Shown here in pieces: positions 48,993 through 58,033 of a stretch of 64,000 nt of DNA; within the stretch, counting starts at the first letter, position 1, and each line of letters begins with the position of its first letter. The notes under the pieces were generated by a model. The model was not told the DNA's origin and searched no databases. It saw only the letters and a list, made by a program, of their open reading frames with translations. This stretch comes from Undibacterium sp. YM2. Lineage in GTDB: Bacteria > Pseudomonadota > Gammaproteobacteria > Burkholderiales > Burkholderiaceae_D. The DNA lies in NCBI RefSeq assembly GCF_009937975.1, contig NZ_AP018441.1, positions 2,356,001 through 2,420,000 of the forward strand, in the 5' to 3' direction. A program made the translations under genes and the position numbers.

Positions 48993-49595
48993 TCAGTTCA
49001 GGGTTTTCAGATAATCCCTGATCCCCGCCAGCAGCATTTCGACCGACATCGCCGTCAGTATCAAGCCCATCAGGCGTTCGAAGGCCGTCATCGCGCGCAC
49101 ACCCAGTACTTTTTGCATGCGTTCTGCGCTCAATAATACCACCAGCCAGACTATTGCAACGGCAGTCAATGCCGCCAGATGTACCACCATGTCCTGACGG
49201 CTATCGGATGAAAATAGCAAGACTGTTGCCAGCGCAGACGGGCCAGCCAGTGCTGGTATTGCCAGTGGCACGATAAAGGGTTCGTGACCATCTTCCACAT
49301 CGCCAAAAATACCACCTTCCTGCGGGAACACCATGCGCAAGGCAATCAGGAACAGGATCACACCACCACCTATGCGCAAGGACACTTCAGTTAATTGCAG
49401 CGCAGTGAGGAAGTGTTTGCCAAAGAACATGAACAGCAAAAGCAGGCCAAAGGCTATCGCGCATTCGCGCACGACCACACGCCAGCGCCGCTCGGGCGCA
49501 ACATGGGACAGGGCACTGACAAAGATGGGGACGTTGCCAAACGGGTCGGTGACCAATATCAGCAACATCAGGGATTGGAAAAAATCTTGAGTCAT
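48993..49595 (-). CDS. MarC family integral membrane protein (UPF0056)
   Basis: 200 residues with six hydrophobic helices. N-terminal LMLLILVTDPFGNVPIFVS and the later FIVPLAIPALAGPSALATV are the matching inverted half-motifs of the MarC/YhgN family. The function of the family is uncertain; the old link to multiple antibiotic resistance was not upheld for E. coli MarC. A single-gene unit between convergent and unrelated neighbours. Confidence 0.92.
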   Translation of the reverse strand: MTQDFFQSLMLLILVTDPFGNVPIFVSALSHVAPERRWRVVVRECAIAFGLLLLFMFFGKHFLTALQLTEVSLRIGGGVILFLIALRMVFPQEGGIFGDVEDGHEPFIVPLAIPALAGPSALATVLLFSSDSRQDMVVHLAALTAVAIVWLVVLLSAERMQKVLGVRAMTAFERLMGLILTAMSVEMLLAGIRDYLKTLN

Positions 49596-49636
49596 GAAGA
49601 CCTTGTTTTAAAAATGATACCTGGGGCTTGGGGGTT

Positions 49637-50287
49637 TCAGATTAATGCCAGCGTCGCTTTGACGGCAGCTTCTATGCCAGTAGCAGCTTCAGCAATGTTT
49701 TCTGCCAGCATATAGGCTGGTGTGCTGACAACTTTTCTTTGCTTGTCGATGACAAATTCTTTGACCGGGCAATTGATGTGCTGCCCGCCCATGGCAGTGA
49801 CAGCGCTTGCTGTGCCTTCATCTGTGCCTATGGTGACGGCGACACCATTGCCATAGATGTGGGGCATCATGGCGGGAGCGATGCAGATGTAACATGCGGG
49901 TTTGCCTGCATCAGCGATGGCTTTGGCAAAACGCAAGACATCTGGCTGTATCTGGCAGTCTGCCCCTTTGCTGGCAAAATCAGACAGGTTTTTGGCTGCG
50001 CCAAAACCACCAGGGAAAAATACGGCGGCATAGTCGTCAGCATTTGCCAGCGCGATATCTTTGATTTTGCCGCGGGCAATGCGGGCAGATTCCACTAATA
50101 CATTGCGGCTCTCACCTTCAGCGACCAGGCCAGTAAGGTGATTGACAACATGGGCTTGCGGGATATCGGGTGCCAAGAACTCAGGTTCTGCACCGGCTCT
50201 GACGAGAGCCAGCATAGTCAGCACACTCTCGTGAATTTCAGCGCCATCGAAGACGCCACAACCGGAAAGAACGACGGCTACTTTCAT
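49637..50287 (-). CDS. elbB: ElbB, isoprenoid biosynthesis glyoxalase (DJ-1/PfpI-like)
   Basis: 216 residues. DJ-1/PfpI fold with the ElbB start KVAVVLSGCGVFDGAEIHES, the acidic residue in this first turn, and the nucleophile elbow CYICIAPAMMPHIYG with Cys near residue 134 (ACYICIAPA). E. coli ElbB has glyoxalase activity and its deletion affects isoprenoid output. The 239 bases upstream to the DUF1289 gene hold no gene. Complete. Confidence 0.9.
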   Translation of the reverse strand: MKVAVVLSGCGVFDGAEIHESVLTMLALVRAGAEPEFLAPDIPQAHVVNHLTGLVAEGESRNVLVESARIARGKIKDIALANADDYAAVFFPGGFGAAKNLSDFASKGADCQIQPDVLRFAKAIADAGKPACYICIAPAMMPHIYGNGVAVTIGTDEGTASAVTAMGGQHINCPVKEFVIDKQRKVVSTPAYMLAENIAEAATGIEAAVKATLALI

Positions 50288-50526
50288 GATGTACCTTTAT
50301 ATTTGTGAGGGATAGACAGAAAGCAGCCAATTTTCCCGCTGAAGCCTGTAGGCTGTCAACAAAGTCCCTCTGTTTCTGGAAAAATAGAGAGCAAAATAGA
50401 GTAAGACCACCAACGCAGTAAACAAAAAAACATTTACTATTAGCCGGGGAAAATGCGAACGCTCGTTTTATTATAAGAGCGCCAAGCTCTCAGGCAAGAT
50501 TTTCCTGAAAACAAGAGTACATATAT

Positions 50527-50727
50527 ATGTCAGTAATAAAGATGGAAGGCAAAGAACGCCCGGACACGCCATGTGTTGCCGTTTGCTCAACAACATTTGA
50601 TGATGTCTGTCGTGGCTGTGGCCGCACCGTGGCTGAGGTGGCAGAGTGGGTGTTCATGAACACAGAACAGAAGGAAATCGTCTGGACCAGGATATTGGCA
50701 GAAGGTTATCCAAGACGGAATACATAA
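50527..50727 (+). CDS. DUF1289 domain protein
   Basis: 66 residues. Cys-rich N-terminal motif TPCVAVCSTTFDDVCRGCGRT (C-x3-C-x6-C-x2-C), the whole of the DUF1289 signature, followed by EVAEWVFMNTEQKEIVW. The cysteines may bind a metal or a cluster. An inner ATG at 50542 (MEGKERPDTP) is an alternative start. It lies 57 bases before a molybdopterin oxidoreductase gene. DUF1289 proteins are usually near unrelated genes, so the linkage may be accidental. Confidence 0.82.
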   Translation: MSVIKMEGKERPDTPCVAVCSTTFDDVCRGCGRTVAEVAEWVFMNTEQKEIVWTRILAEGYPRRNT

Positions 50728-50783
50728 GCACGCCAAATATATAAGAAATAATATGAAGGCGGCAAAAATAAGGGAGACAGCGC

Positions 50784-53042
50784 ATGTCGCAGCTAAAAAA
50801 ATCAGGACGCCGCCGCTTCATCCTGGGTGGCTTGGGCTTGACGGGTGCATTACTGGTAGGTTGGGGCGTAATGCCTCCGCGCCAGCGACTGAACACCAGT
50901 ACACCCTTGCCGGTATCAAATGGCGAAGTCGCCATGAACGGTTGGATCAAGATTGTGCAAGATGGCACAGTCAGTGTTGCCATGCACAGGAGCGAAATGG
51001 GGCAGGGCATACATACTGCCCTGCAAATGTTGGTGGCCGAAGAGCTGGATGTGCCCATGAGCATGGTCAGGCCCATGTATGTGCCCGCTGACAAAATCTA
51101 TGGAAACATGGCCGCATTGGCTGATGGCCTGCCTTTTCACCCGGATGATCACGGTAGCCTCAAGCGCACCGCGCAATGGGTGACGCTCAAGTTTGCCCGC
51201 GAACTGGGTTTGCAAATGACAGGTGGCTCATCCAGCGTCAAAGACGCCTGGCAACCCATGCGCGAAGCAGGTGCTACGGCGCGCGCCATGCTGATTGCCG
51301 CAGCAGCAAAAAAATGGAAGGTGGCTGCGACAGAATGTAGAACCAAAGATGGAGTAGTCAGCCATTCATCCGGCAAGCATGCCAGCTATGCTGAACTGGC
51401 TGCTGATGCCGTCAATAGCAAACCTGGTGAGATACAACTCAAGCGTCCGCAAGACTTCAAAATCATAGGCCAGCCGCAGCCGCGTACTGATGCTGCGCCC
51501 AAAGGTGATGGCAGCGCCCAGTTTGGTATTGATGCGCGACCAGAAGGCATGGTGTATGCCGCCATCAAACAAAGCCCGACCATAGGTGGTCGCATCAAGT
51601 CTTTTGATGCCGCTGCAGTCAAGTCCATGCCCGGCGTTATGCAGGTCATTGATTTCTCCATGGAAGGGGCGGTGGCAGGTGTGGCCGTGGTGGCTCAGTC
51701 TTATTGGCAAGCCAGACAGGCATTGGATAAATTGCCCATCACTTGGGATGCGGGCGAGCATGCGCAACTCTCTACAGAAAGTATATTCAAGGACTTTGCC
51801 AATAAGCTCGATAGTGAATCTGGTTTTGCCTATCACAAGACTGGAGATGTCGAAGAAACCTTGGCTGGCAAGAACGTAACAAAAACCGTAGAGGCAGAAT
51901 ATCGTGCGCCGTTTCTGGCGCATGCTGCGATGGAACCTATCAATTGCACCGCACAGCTCAAGGATGGCAAGCTGCAAATCTGGGTTTCTACCCAGGTACC
52001 TGGTGTGGCCGTAGATGTGGCTGCCAAAGTTGCCAAGCTTAAATCTGAAGACGTCACTCTGCACATGGCCTATCTGGGTGGTGGTTTTGGCCGCAGGCTG
52101 GAAGTAGATATGGTCGCGCAAGCCGCGCGTATTGCCTTGGAAATCAAGGGTGCTCCTGTAAAGATGATCTGGAGCCGGGAAGAAGATACGACGCACGACA
52201 TGTATCGCCCAGCCGCCCTGGCACGCTTCAGGGCAGGGCTGGATAGTGCGGGCAAATTGCTGGCTTATGACAACAAGTCCGTGTCGGGTTCAATTACCCA
52301 TCAGGTATTGGCGCGCACCTTTGGTTTGATGGGGGCTGGTCCTGATAAAACCACGGCAGAAGGCGAGTTTGACATGCCGTATGAAATCCCGCATCAGCGC
52401 ATCCGGCATGTCATTGCTCCCAGTCCCGTTGCGCTTGGTTTCTGGCGCTCAGTCGGCCATTCACACAATGCCTTTTTTAAAGAGAGTTTTATCGATGAAA
52501 TTGCCCATGCAGCTAATCAGGATAGCCTGACATTCCGCCGTGGCTTGTTGAAGGATCATCCACGTCATCTGGCCGTGCTGGATGCAGTAGTACAAAAAGC
52601 GGGCAAGCCAGCGGAAGGCAGGGCCCATGGCCTGGCATTGCATGAATCCTTTGGCAGTATAGTCGCCCAGATAGCCGAGGTCTCAGTGCAGGATGGGCAA
52701 ATCCGGGTGCACAAGGTAACTTGTGCTGTGGATTGCGGCATAGCGGTTAATCCCAATATCATTGCCCAGCAGATGGAGTCTGCCGTGGTATTTGGCCTCA
52801 GTGCTGCCTTGTATGGCGAGATCACGATCAAGGACGGCAAGGTCATGCAGAGTAACTTCAACGACTATCAGGTCTTGCGCATCAATGAGGCACCAGAAGT
52901 CGAAACTGTCATCATCAAGAGTGCAGAGCTGCCGCAGGGGATAGGTGAGCCAGGCGTGCCGCCGATAGCACCAGCAGTTGCCAACGCGGTATTTATCCTG
53001 GCTGGTAAACGTCTGCGCAGTCTGCCGCTGAAATTGAGTTGA
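50784..53042 (+). CDS. Tat-exported molybdopterin oxidoreductase large subunit (isoquinoline 1-oxidoreductase beta-type)
   Basis: 752 residues with ribosome-binding site AGGGAGAC. N-terminal twin-arginine signal GRRRFILGGLGLTGALLVG (residues 8-26). Xanthine-oxidase-family large subunit: MHRSEMGQGIHTALQMLVAEEL near 72-91, AYLGGGFGRRLEVDMVAQAA near 429-448, and C-terminal GIGEPGVPPIAPAVANAVF, which contains the conserved Glu of the active site (GEPG). The partner small [2Fe-2S] subunit (IorA type) is not adjacent, so it must be elsewhere or replaced. Substrate unknown; aldehydes or N-heterocycles are usual for the family. Confidence 0.9.
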   Translation: MSQLKKSGRRRFILGGLGLTGALLVGWGVMPPRQRLNTSTPLPVSNGEVAMNGWIKIVQDGTVSVAMHRSEMGQGIHTALQMLVAEELDVPMSMVRPMYVPADKIYGNMAALADGLPFHPDDHGSLKRTAQWVTLKFARELGLQMTGGSSSVKDAWQPMREAGATARAMLIAAAAKKWKVAATECRTKDGVVSHSSGKHASYAELAADAVNSKPGEIQLKRPQDFKIIGQPQPRTDAAPKGDGSAQFGIDARPEGMVYAAIKQSPTIGGRIKSFDAAAVKSMPGVMQVIDFSMEGAVAGVAVVAQSYWQARQALDKLPITWDAGEHAQLSTESIFKDFANKLDSESGFAYHKTGDVEETLAGKNVTKTVEAEYRAPFLAHAAMEPINCTAQLKDGKLQIWVSTQVPGVAVDVAAKVAKLKSEDVTLHMAYLGGGFGRRLEVDMVAQAARIALEIKGAPVKMIWSREEDTTHDMYRPAALARFRAGLDSAGKLLAYDNKSVSGSITHQVLARTFGLMGAGPDKTTAEGEFDMPYEIPHQRIRHVIAPSPVALGFWRSVGHSHNAFFKESFIDEIAHAANQDSLTFRRGLLKDHPRHLAVLDAVVQKAGKPAEGRAHGLALHESFGSIVAQIAEVSVQDGQIRVHKVTCAVDCGIAVNPNIIAQQMESAVVFGLSAALYGEITIKDGKVMQSNFNDYQVLRINEAPEVETVIIKSAELPQGIGEPGVPPIAPAVANAVFILAGKRLRSLPLKLS

Positions 53043-53261
53043 CACATACTGGTGGTAGTATGAAGTGCAATTCAACAGAATTCATACATATTAATTTCCA
53101 ATTTTGTGTTTAAATATTGTCTTCAAGGCATTTTTTGTTACTATTCGATACAGAAAGTGGCCCCAGGGATAATCTCAGGATTTATACTGCGTCAGCGTGC
53201 AGCTAGTATGTACGCCACGCATTTTTTTATTTTTAGAGTTTTTATTTTTTAGAATTACGCC

Positions 53262-53732
53262 ATGCTTAATTTTTCAGTTCCTTCAGTTTCATTACGTGCA
53301 GGCAAGGCCAGGAATTCCCAGCGCGGTTTTACCCTGATAGAGATCATGGTGGTTGTGACCATCATCGCCATTCTCGGTGCTTTTATGGTGCCTAGACTGA
53401 CGGGTTTTACCCATGAAGCCAGGGTGACTGCAGCCAAGCAGGATATTTCCACCATCATGGGTGCACTGAAGATGTACAAATTGCATAACCAGCGCTACCC
53501 GACTACGGAACAGGGTTTGCAGGCACTGATAGAAAAACCAACGTCTGGCCCTGCAGCAAATGCATGGCAGACGGGTGGCTATATAGAAAAACTGCGCAAT
53601 GACCCATGGGGCAAGCCATATCAATATCTTTCGCCTGGTATCAGAGGTGATGTTGATGTATTTTCTCTGGGGGCTGATGGCCAGCCTGGCGGCAGCGGAG
53701 AAGATGCCGATATAGGCTCCTGGGATTTATAA
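53262..53732 (+). CDS. gspG: Type II secretion major pseudopilin GspG
   Basis: 156 residues. Prepilin peptidase site RG/FTLIE with Glu+5 after a long leader of about 22 residues, then the hydrophobic helix MVVVTIIAILGAFMVP. Globular part with the GspG pattern KMYKLHNQRYPTTEQGLQALI, DPWGKPYQYL and the C-terminal DADIGSWDL (calcium-site region). Builds the periplasmic pseudopilus. First gene of the T2SS operon; 219 bases upstream hold no gene and are AT-rich, the likely promoter. Confidence 0.95.
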   Translation: MLNFSVPSVSLRAGKARNSQRGFTLIEIMVVVTIIAILGAFMVPRLTGFTHEARVTAAKQDISTIMGALKMYKLHNQRYPTTEQGLQALIEKPTSGPAANAWQTGGYIEKLRNDPWGKPYQYLSPGIRGDVDVFSLGADGQPGGSGEDADIGSWDL

Positions 53733-53741
53733 GAAGCAAAC

Positions 53742-54206
53742 ATGAAGATGAAGCATGGGCAGCAAGGTTTTACCTTGCTGGAGTTATTGGTGGTGTTAGT
53801 CATTTTTGGCCTCATTCTGGGTGCCATCAGTATTAACGCCATGCCGGGCGAGCAGCAACGCCTGGAAAATGACGCCAAGCGTATTTCCCTGCTTTTGCAA
53901 CTTGCCCGTGATGAAGCGATCGTGCGCAATTTGCCGGTGGCTTTTGAGGTGGATCAGAATGGTTATCGCTTTCTGGTCAGGGAAGACAGAATCTGGTCTC
54001 CTATCAAGGACGACATGCTGCGCGAACGGTTTTTTCAAACTGCGCCAGTAGAATTATCCATGCAGCCCCAAGCGGCAGACAGCTCGGTGATCAGGATACT
54101 GTTTGGCCGTGAACCCGTCGATAAACCCTTTGTGCTCACCATCAAGTCCAATGACAAACATGTCAGTGTACGGGCCGACGGTATAGGTCATTTTTCAGTG
54201 GAATAA
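53742..54206 (+). CDS. gspH: Type II secretion minor pseudopilin GspH
   Basis: 154 residues. Short basic leader and prepilin site (QQG/FTLLELLVVLVIFGLILG) with Glu+5. Body contains LLLQLARDEAIVRNLPVAFEVD and ends at a beta-rich C-terminus, as in GspH/XcpU. Ten bases after gspG, 1 base before gspI. Minor pseudopilin near the pseudopilus tip. Confidence 0.92.
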   Translation: MKMKHGQQGFTLLELLVVLVIFGLILGAISINAMPGEQQRLENDAKRISLLLQLARDEAIVRNLPVAFEVDQNGYRFLVREDRIWSPIKDDMLRERFFQTAPVELSMQPQAADSSVIRILFGREPVDKPFVLTIKSNDKHVSVRADGIGHFSVE

Positions 54207-54207
54207 G

Positions 54208-54594
54208 ATGCATAAGATGCCGCGCTTGCGCTCACAATCTGGATTTACCCTGCTGGAAGTACTGGTGGCACTGGTCATCGTCGGTACTGCCCTGGGTGCG
54301 AGCTTGCGTGCAGTGGGTAGCCTGACGCAAAACAGCAGCAGCTTGCGCGCTTCCATGATGGCGACCTGGTCGGCTGAGAACCGTTTGGCGCAAATACGTC
54401 TGGCGCATGAGTGGCCCGCCTTTGGTGAGCGTACCTTTGCCTGCCCGCAAGGCGACTTGCACCTGATGTGCGAAGAGCATGTCATTGCCACTCCCAATCC
54501 TTCTTTCAGAAGAGTTGAAGTGTTTGTGTATGAAGCAGACAGCCCTGAGCGCCGCATCATCAAGCTGACGCAGGTGGTGCCGAATGCACTTTAA
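54208..54594 (+). CDS. gspI: Type II secretion minor pseudopilin GspI
   Basis: 128 residues. Prepilin site QSG/FTLLEVLVALVIVGTALGA with Glu+5. The conserved WSAENRLAQIRL and EWP motifs of the GspI/XcpV family are visible at residues about 51-70. Its end overlaps gspJ by 11 bases. Confidence 0.92.
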   Translation: MHKMPRLRSQSGFTLLEVLVALVIVGTALGASLRAVGSLTQNSSSLRASMMATWSAENRLAQIRLAHEWPAFGERTFACPQGDLHLMCEEHVIATPNPSFRRVEVFVYEADSPERRIIKLTQVVPNAL

Positions 54595-55264
54595 ATGTAG
54601 GCCATCCCGGAAAGACCGTACAGCCAATTTGCCGCAGTCCGGTTTTACCCTCATAGAGCTCTTGGTAGCAATTACCATATTAGCGATTATCGCCGTGCTC
54701 GGCTGGCGTGGCCTCGATAGTATTGTCCGCGCCCGCACCGTGCTGGCCGAGGAAATGGAGCAGACACGCGGTATACAACTGGCGTTTGCCCAATTGGAGA
54801 ATGATTGCGCCCATATCGTTGATGCCAGTAATTTGCCGGGCCGTGAAGTTTTCAGCGCCCAAGGGCCGAGATTGGCATTGGTGCGCACTGTATTTGAAGA
54901 GAATCAACCCACCCGCTTGCAAGTTGTCGTCTACAGCGTGCGTGGTGGAGTACTTGGCAGGCGCGAAATGCTGCCCACCCGTGAACTGGCAGTGCTGGAG
55001 CATGATTGGCAAAATGCCATGTCTGATGCCGAGACCACGCCCTCGATCGGCTTGCAAACGCAGGTGACAGGGTTTGAAATGCGTACCTGGAAAGAAGGTG
55101 AGAATGGCTGGCGTGCCGGTGGCAGCGAAGCCGGCGCCAATCCCACACCAGCAGCGCCAGGCATTCCAAGCAGAGCCGGTAAATTGACCGGGCTGGAAAT
55201 TGCCGTGCAGCTATCAGGCCGTGAGCTGCCTGTCACTAAAGTATTCTTGCTGGGCGCGGTATGA
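54584..55264 (+). CDS. gspJ: Type II secretion minor pseudopilin GspJ
   Basis: 226 residues. Prepilin site QSG/FTLIELLVAITILAIIAVL with Glu+5, preceded by a 20-residue basic leader. GspJ/XcpW pattern: GWRGLDSIVRAR, then AFAQLENDCAHIVDASNLPG. The C-terminal third is Gly/Ala/Pro-rich before a last strand. Stop and gspK start overlap (ATGA at 55261-55264). Confidence 0.92.
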   Translation: MHFKCRPSRKDRTANLPQSGFTLIELLVAITILAIIAVLGWRGLDSIVRARTVLAEEMEQTRGIQLAFAQLENDCAHIVDASNLPGREVFSAQGPRLALVRTVFEENQPTRLQVVVYSVRGGVLGRREMLPTRELAVLEHDWQNAMSDAETTPSIGLQTQVTGFEMRTWKEGENGWRAGGSEAGANPTPAAPGIPSRAGKLTGLEIAVQLSGRELPVTKVFLLGAV

Positions 55265-56265
55265 ACTCAAAAAATACCCGCCAACAGCGTGGCGTAGCTG
55301 TGATTACTGCCTTGTTGCTGACAACCCTTGCTATCACCATTGTTGCCAGCCTGTTCTGGCAACAGCAAGTGCAGGTCAGGTCGATAGAAAACCAGCGCAT
55401 GCAATTGCAAAAGAAATGGATATTGCGCGGGGCGATAGACTGGGCAAGACTGATATTGTGTGAAGACGGCAAGCAGTCTGCCAATGTCGATCACCTGGGA
55501 GAGCCATGGGCTGTCAAGCTGGCAGATACCCGCCTTGATCAATATGTGGAAAATGCCAAGACTGAAAATGAAGATAGCGATGCCACGCTGTCAGGCCAGG
55601 TCGTTGATGCGCAAGGAATGTATAACCTGAATAATCTGGCGACAGATGGCAATGTGGATGCACGTGAGGTGGCCGTGTTCAGCCGTCTGCTGGTGAATTT
55701 GCGTTTTGATGGGCAACTGGCAGAGGCTGTTGCAGACATGGTGGCAAGGACACAAACCCGGGCGATTGCTGCGCCAGGTTCTTCTTCCGCTGAAACAGGG
55801 GCAGGAAAAAGCACCTCCGATTCCGTGCAACCTGAAGTACAATTCCTGCGCTTTACTCAAGTAGATGATTTGCTGGCAATTAATGGATTTACGCCGGAAA
55901 TGGTGGAGAAGCTCAAAGGCTTTGTTACGGTGTTGCCAGGCAAGACCAGTATTAATGTCAATACGACATTTGCCGAAGTGCTGGCTGCCAGAATTGACGG
56001 ACTTAGCGTGGGTGATGCTGCCGCCATGATCGCCAGTCGCGATCGTGCGTACTTTCGCACGGTGGCAGAATTCAAGTCGCGCTTTGAAGACAGACTTAAA
56101 ACACTGACAGACAAGGACGTGGATGTCGCAACCAGATACTTCATCGTCAATGGCAAGGTCAAGATGAATCGTTCGGCACTGGATGTCAGTGCATTGATAG
56201 AGCGTGCCGATAATATAGGATCGACGGCAATGACAACAACAGTGCTTTGGGTACGGGAAAATTAA
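55261..56265 (+). CDS. gspK: Type II secretion minor pseudopilin GspK
   Basis: 334 residues, the large pseudopilin. N-terminal RGVAVITALLLTTLAITIV lacks Glu+5, as is normal for GspK. Contains VVDAQGMYNLNNL, the alpha-domain, SSSAETGAGKSTSD linker, and helix-hairpin-helix-like segments (LKGFVTVLPGKTSINVNTT). It caps the pseudopilus with GspI and GspJ. Six bases before gspL. Confidence 0.93.
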   Translation: MNSKNTRQQRGVAVITALLLTTLAITIVASLFWQQQVQVRSIENQRMQLQKKWILRGAIDWARLILCEDGKQSANVDHLGEPWAVKLADTRLDQYVENAKTENEDSDATLSGQVVDAQGMYNLNNLATDGNVDAREVAVFSRLLVNLRFDGQLAEAVADMVARTQTRAIAAPGSSSAETGAGKSTSDSVQPEVQFLRFTQVDDLLAINGFTPEMVEKLKGFVTVLPGKTSINVNTTFAEVLAARIDGLSVGDAAAMIASRDRAYFRTVAEFKSRFEDRLKTLTDKDVDVATRYFIVNGKVKMNRSALDVSALIERADNIGSTAMTTTVLWVREN

Positions 56266-56271
56266 ATAAAA

Positions 56272-57518
56272 ATGGCAAGCACACTGTATATCTCTTTGCC
56301 CTCCAGAGTGGCGGCACAACACAGGCCTGACTGGTCAGCGCAAGCATTGGCTTTCGCCTTGATATCGGCAGAAGGCCGCTTGCAACAGCAAGGGCATTCC
56401 AGCCTCGCTGAATTAAAAACGCTGGCGATCAGCGCAAAACAGGTTGCTTTTATCCTGGCTGCCAGTGACACCAGCTTGCTGAAAACCAAAGTGCCACCGA
56501 TGTCGGCAGCCAGGTTGAAACAGGCGTTGCCGAATTTGCTGGAAGATCAGTTGATTACCGATCCCTCAGACCTGGTGCTGGTCGGTGGTGATGTGCAGGA
56601 TGGAGAAGTCACTGTTGCCGTCACGGATAAAGCCTGGCTTGAAGGCTTGGCCAAACGGGTAAAAGACTGGCCGACCAGGAAATTTTCTGCTTATCCAGCA
56701 CAATTGTCGCTTGCCTATGATGAGGCCAGCCAGACTGCCTCAGCCCTGATAGAAGAAAAGGATGAGGGACTGGAGCTGAGCCTGCGTGACGGTGTTCAGC
56801 ATGGCCTGGGCCTGAGCCTTGAAAGTGCAGGCATGGGCGATGCGCTTTCCATGCTGGCGCAATTGAGCAACAGTCCTAAAGTTGCTGCTTATGTTCCGGC
56901 AACTGCAGTCGAAGCATGTCAACTCGCATTGAAGTCAGATGGCCTGGAAGACAAGATAGAAATCTTGCCGGTAAGCTGGGTCAACCGGGTAGCGGGTGTC
57001 AATACCAATACGCCAGACCTGATGACAGGTGTGGCGGCAGAACACATGGCCAGTTTTGACTGGAGCAAATGGCGCTGGCCGCTACGTTTGGCAATAGCCT
57101 TGGCGGTAGTCAATTTGCTGGCGCTGAATATTGAATGGTTCAATCTGAGGCGTGAAGAAAAAGATCAGAAGAGTGCCTTGTTGCAGGTATTCCGTAATAC
57201 CTATCCAAAAGAAACCGTCATTTCTGACCCATTGAAACAGATGCAGCAAAAAATCAACATATCAAAACGGGCAGCCGGACAGTTTGCAATCAATGACTTT
57301 GCCGTGATTGCAGCGCAATTCTCGCAAGTATGGGACAGGGTCGGCGTGCCTGGTGGTGTGGCGTCCATAGAATACAAAGACAGGTCATTGTTCGTCAGAA
57401 TCAAACCGAATGTGCAAGTGCCGATGGATGCCTTGCGTTCTGCACTGGCCGAGCAATCCATGAAAATCAGTACCGCATCAGATGGCGCTTTGCGTGTTTC
57501 CACCGGGGTAAAGAATAA
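56272..57518 (+). CDS. gspL: Type II secretion inner-membrane protein GspL (3' end probably frameshifted)
   Basis: About 415 residues if it ends at TAA 57516-57518. Cytoplasmic actin-like domain (residues 1-250), a membrane helix LRLAIALAVVNLLALNIEWF near 272, and a periplasmic ferredoxin-like domain up to ALRVSTGV. As read, the frame does not stop but runs 240 bases into gspM in the wrong frame, adding a Cys/His-rich tail to 57759 that resembles nothing in GspL. One extra base in GGGG (57505-57508) or AAA (57510-57512) would place TAA over the gspM ATG (TAATG), the usual coupling. GspL anchors GspE and GspM. Confidence 0.88.
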
Positions 57519-58018
57519 TGTTCAGTGCAATCAGAGAACAGTTCAATTTCTTTTGGCAGTCCAGGGTAGAGCGCGAGCGCAAAATGCTGATCATTTGTGC
57601 CTTGTTCATTATTGCTGCCATAGTCTATGGTTTTTTTCTTGCTCCTGCCTTGAGCGGCCGCAAGCAATTGAGTATTGCATTGCCTGTCTTGAATCAGCAA
57701 TTGGCAGAAATTACCGAGTTAAGCAAACAGCAGGCCGGCTTGACTGCCAATTTGTCTGAATTTGTTGCGCCTGTGAGCCGAGAACAAATAGAGGCGGTGT
57801 TGGGGCGGCGTGGTATCAAGGTGCAAACTGTTGCTGTCAGTGATGATCTGGTACGTTTGCAAATTCCAACCGCTTCTTATGCAAGTTTGATGGAATGTCT
57901 CGTGGAAATGCAAAAAGCCTCAAGACTGACCGTGGAAGAAGCAAAGCTGGTGTCCCTGCTGGAAAGTGGTCAGGTAAGTGCGACCCTGACTTTGCGGCAG
58001 CAAAGAAGTTCTACCTGA
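57518..58018 (+). CDS. gspM: Type II secretion inner-membrane protein GspM
   Basis: 166 residues. N-terminal cytoplasmic segment (FSAIREQFNFFWQSRVERER), one membrane helix (MLIICALFIIAAIVYGFFLAP) and a short periplasmic coiled coil plus ferredoxin-like domain (VLGRRGIKVQTVAVSDD). Partner of GspL. Its ATG overlaps the inferred gspL stop. 15 bases separate it from gspN. Confidence 0.92.
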   Translation: MFSAIREQFNFFWQSRVERERKMLIICALFIIAAIVYGFFLAPALSGRKQLSIALPVLNQQLAEITELSKQQAGLTANLSEFVAPVSREQIEAVLGRRGIKVQTVAVSDDLVRLQIPTASYASLMECLVEMQKASRLTVEEAKLVSLLESGQVSATLTLRQQRSST

Positions 58019-58033
58019 GGCCGGAATACAGCA

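Noticed and set aside
53045..53062. CATACT-GGTGGT-AGTATG hairpin as a terminator after the molybdopterin gene
   Set aside because: Weak 6-bp stem with no T-run.
57518..57759. C-terminal 80-residue extension of GspL as a real domain
   Set aside because: It is gspM read in a wrong frame; it disappears if one base is restored.
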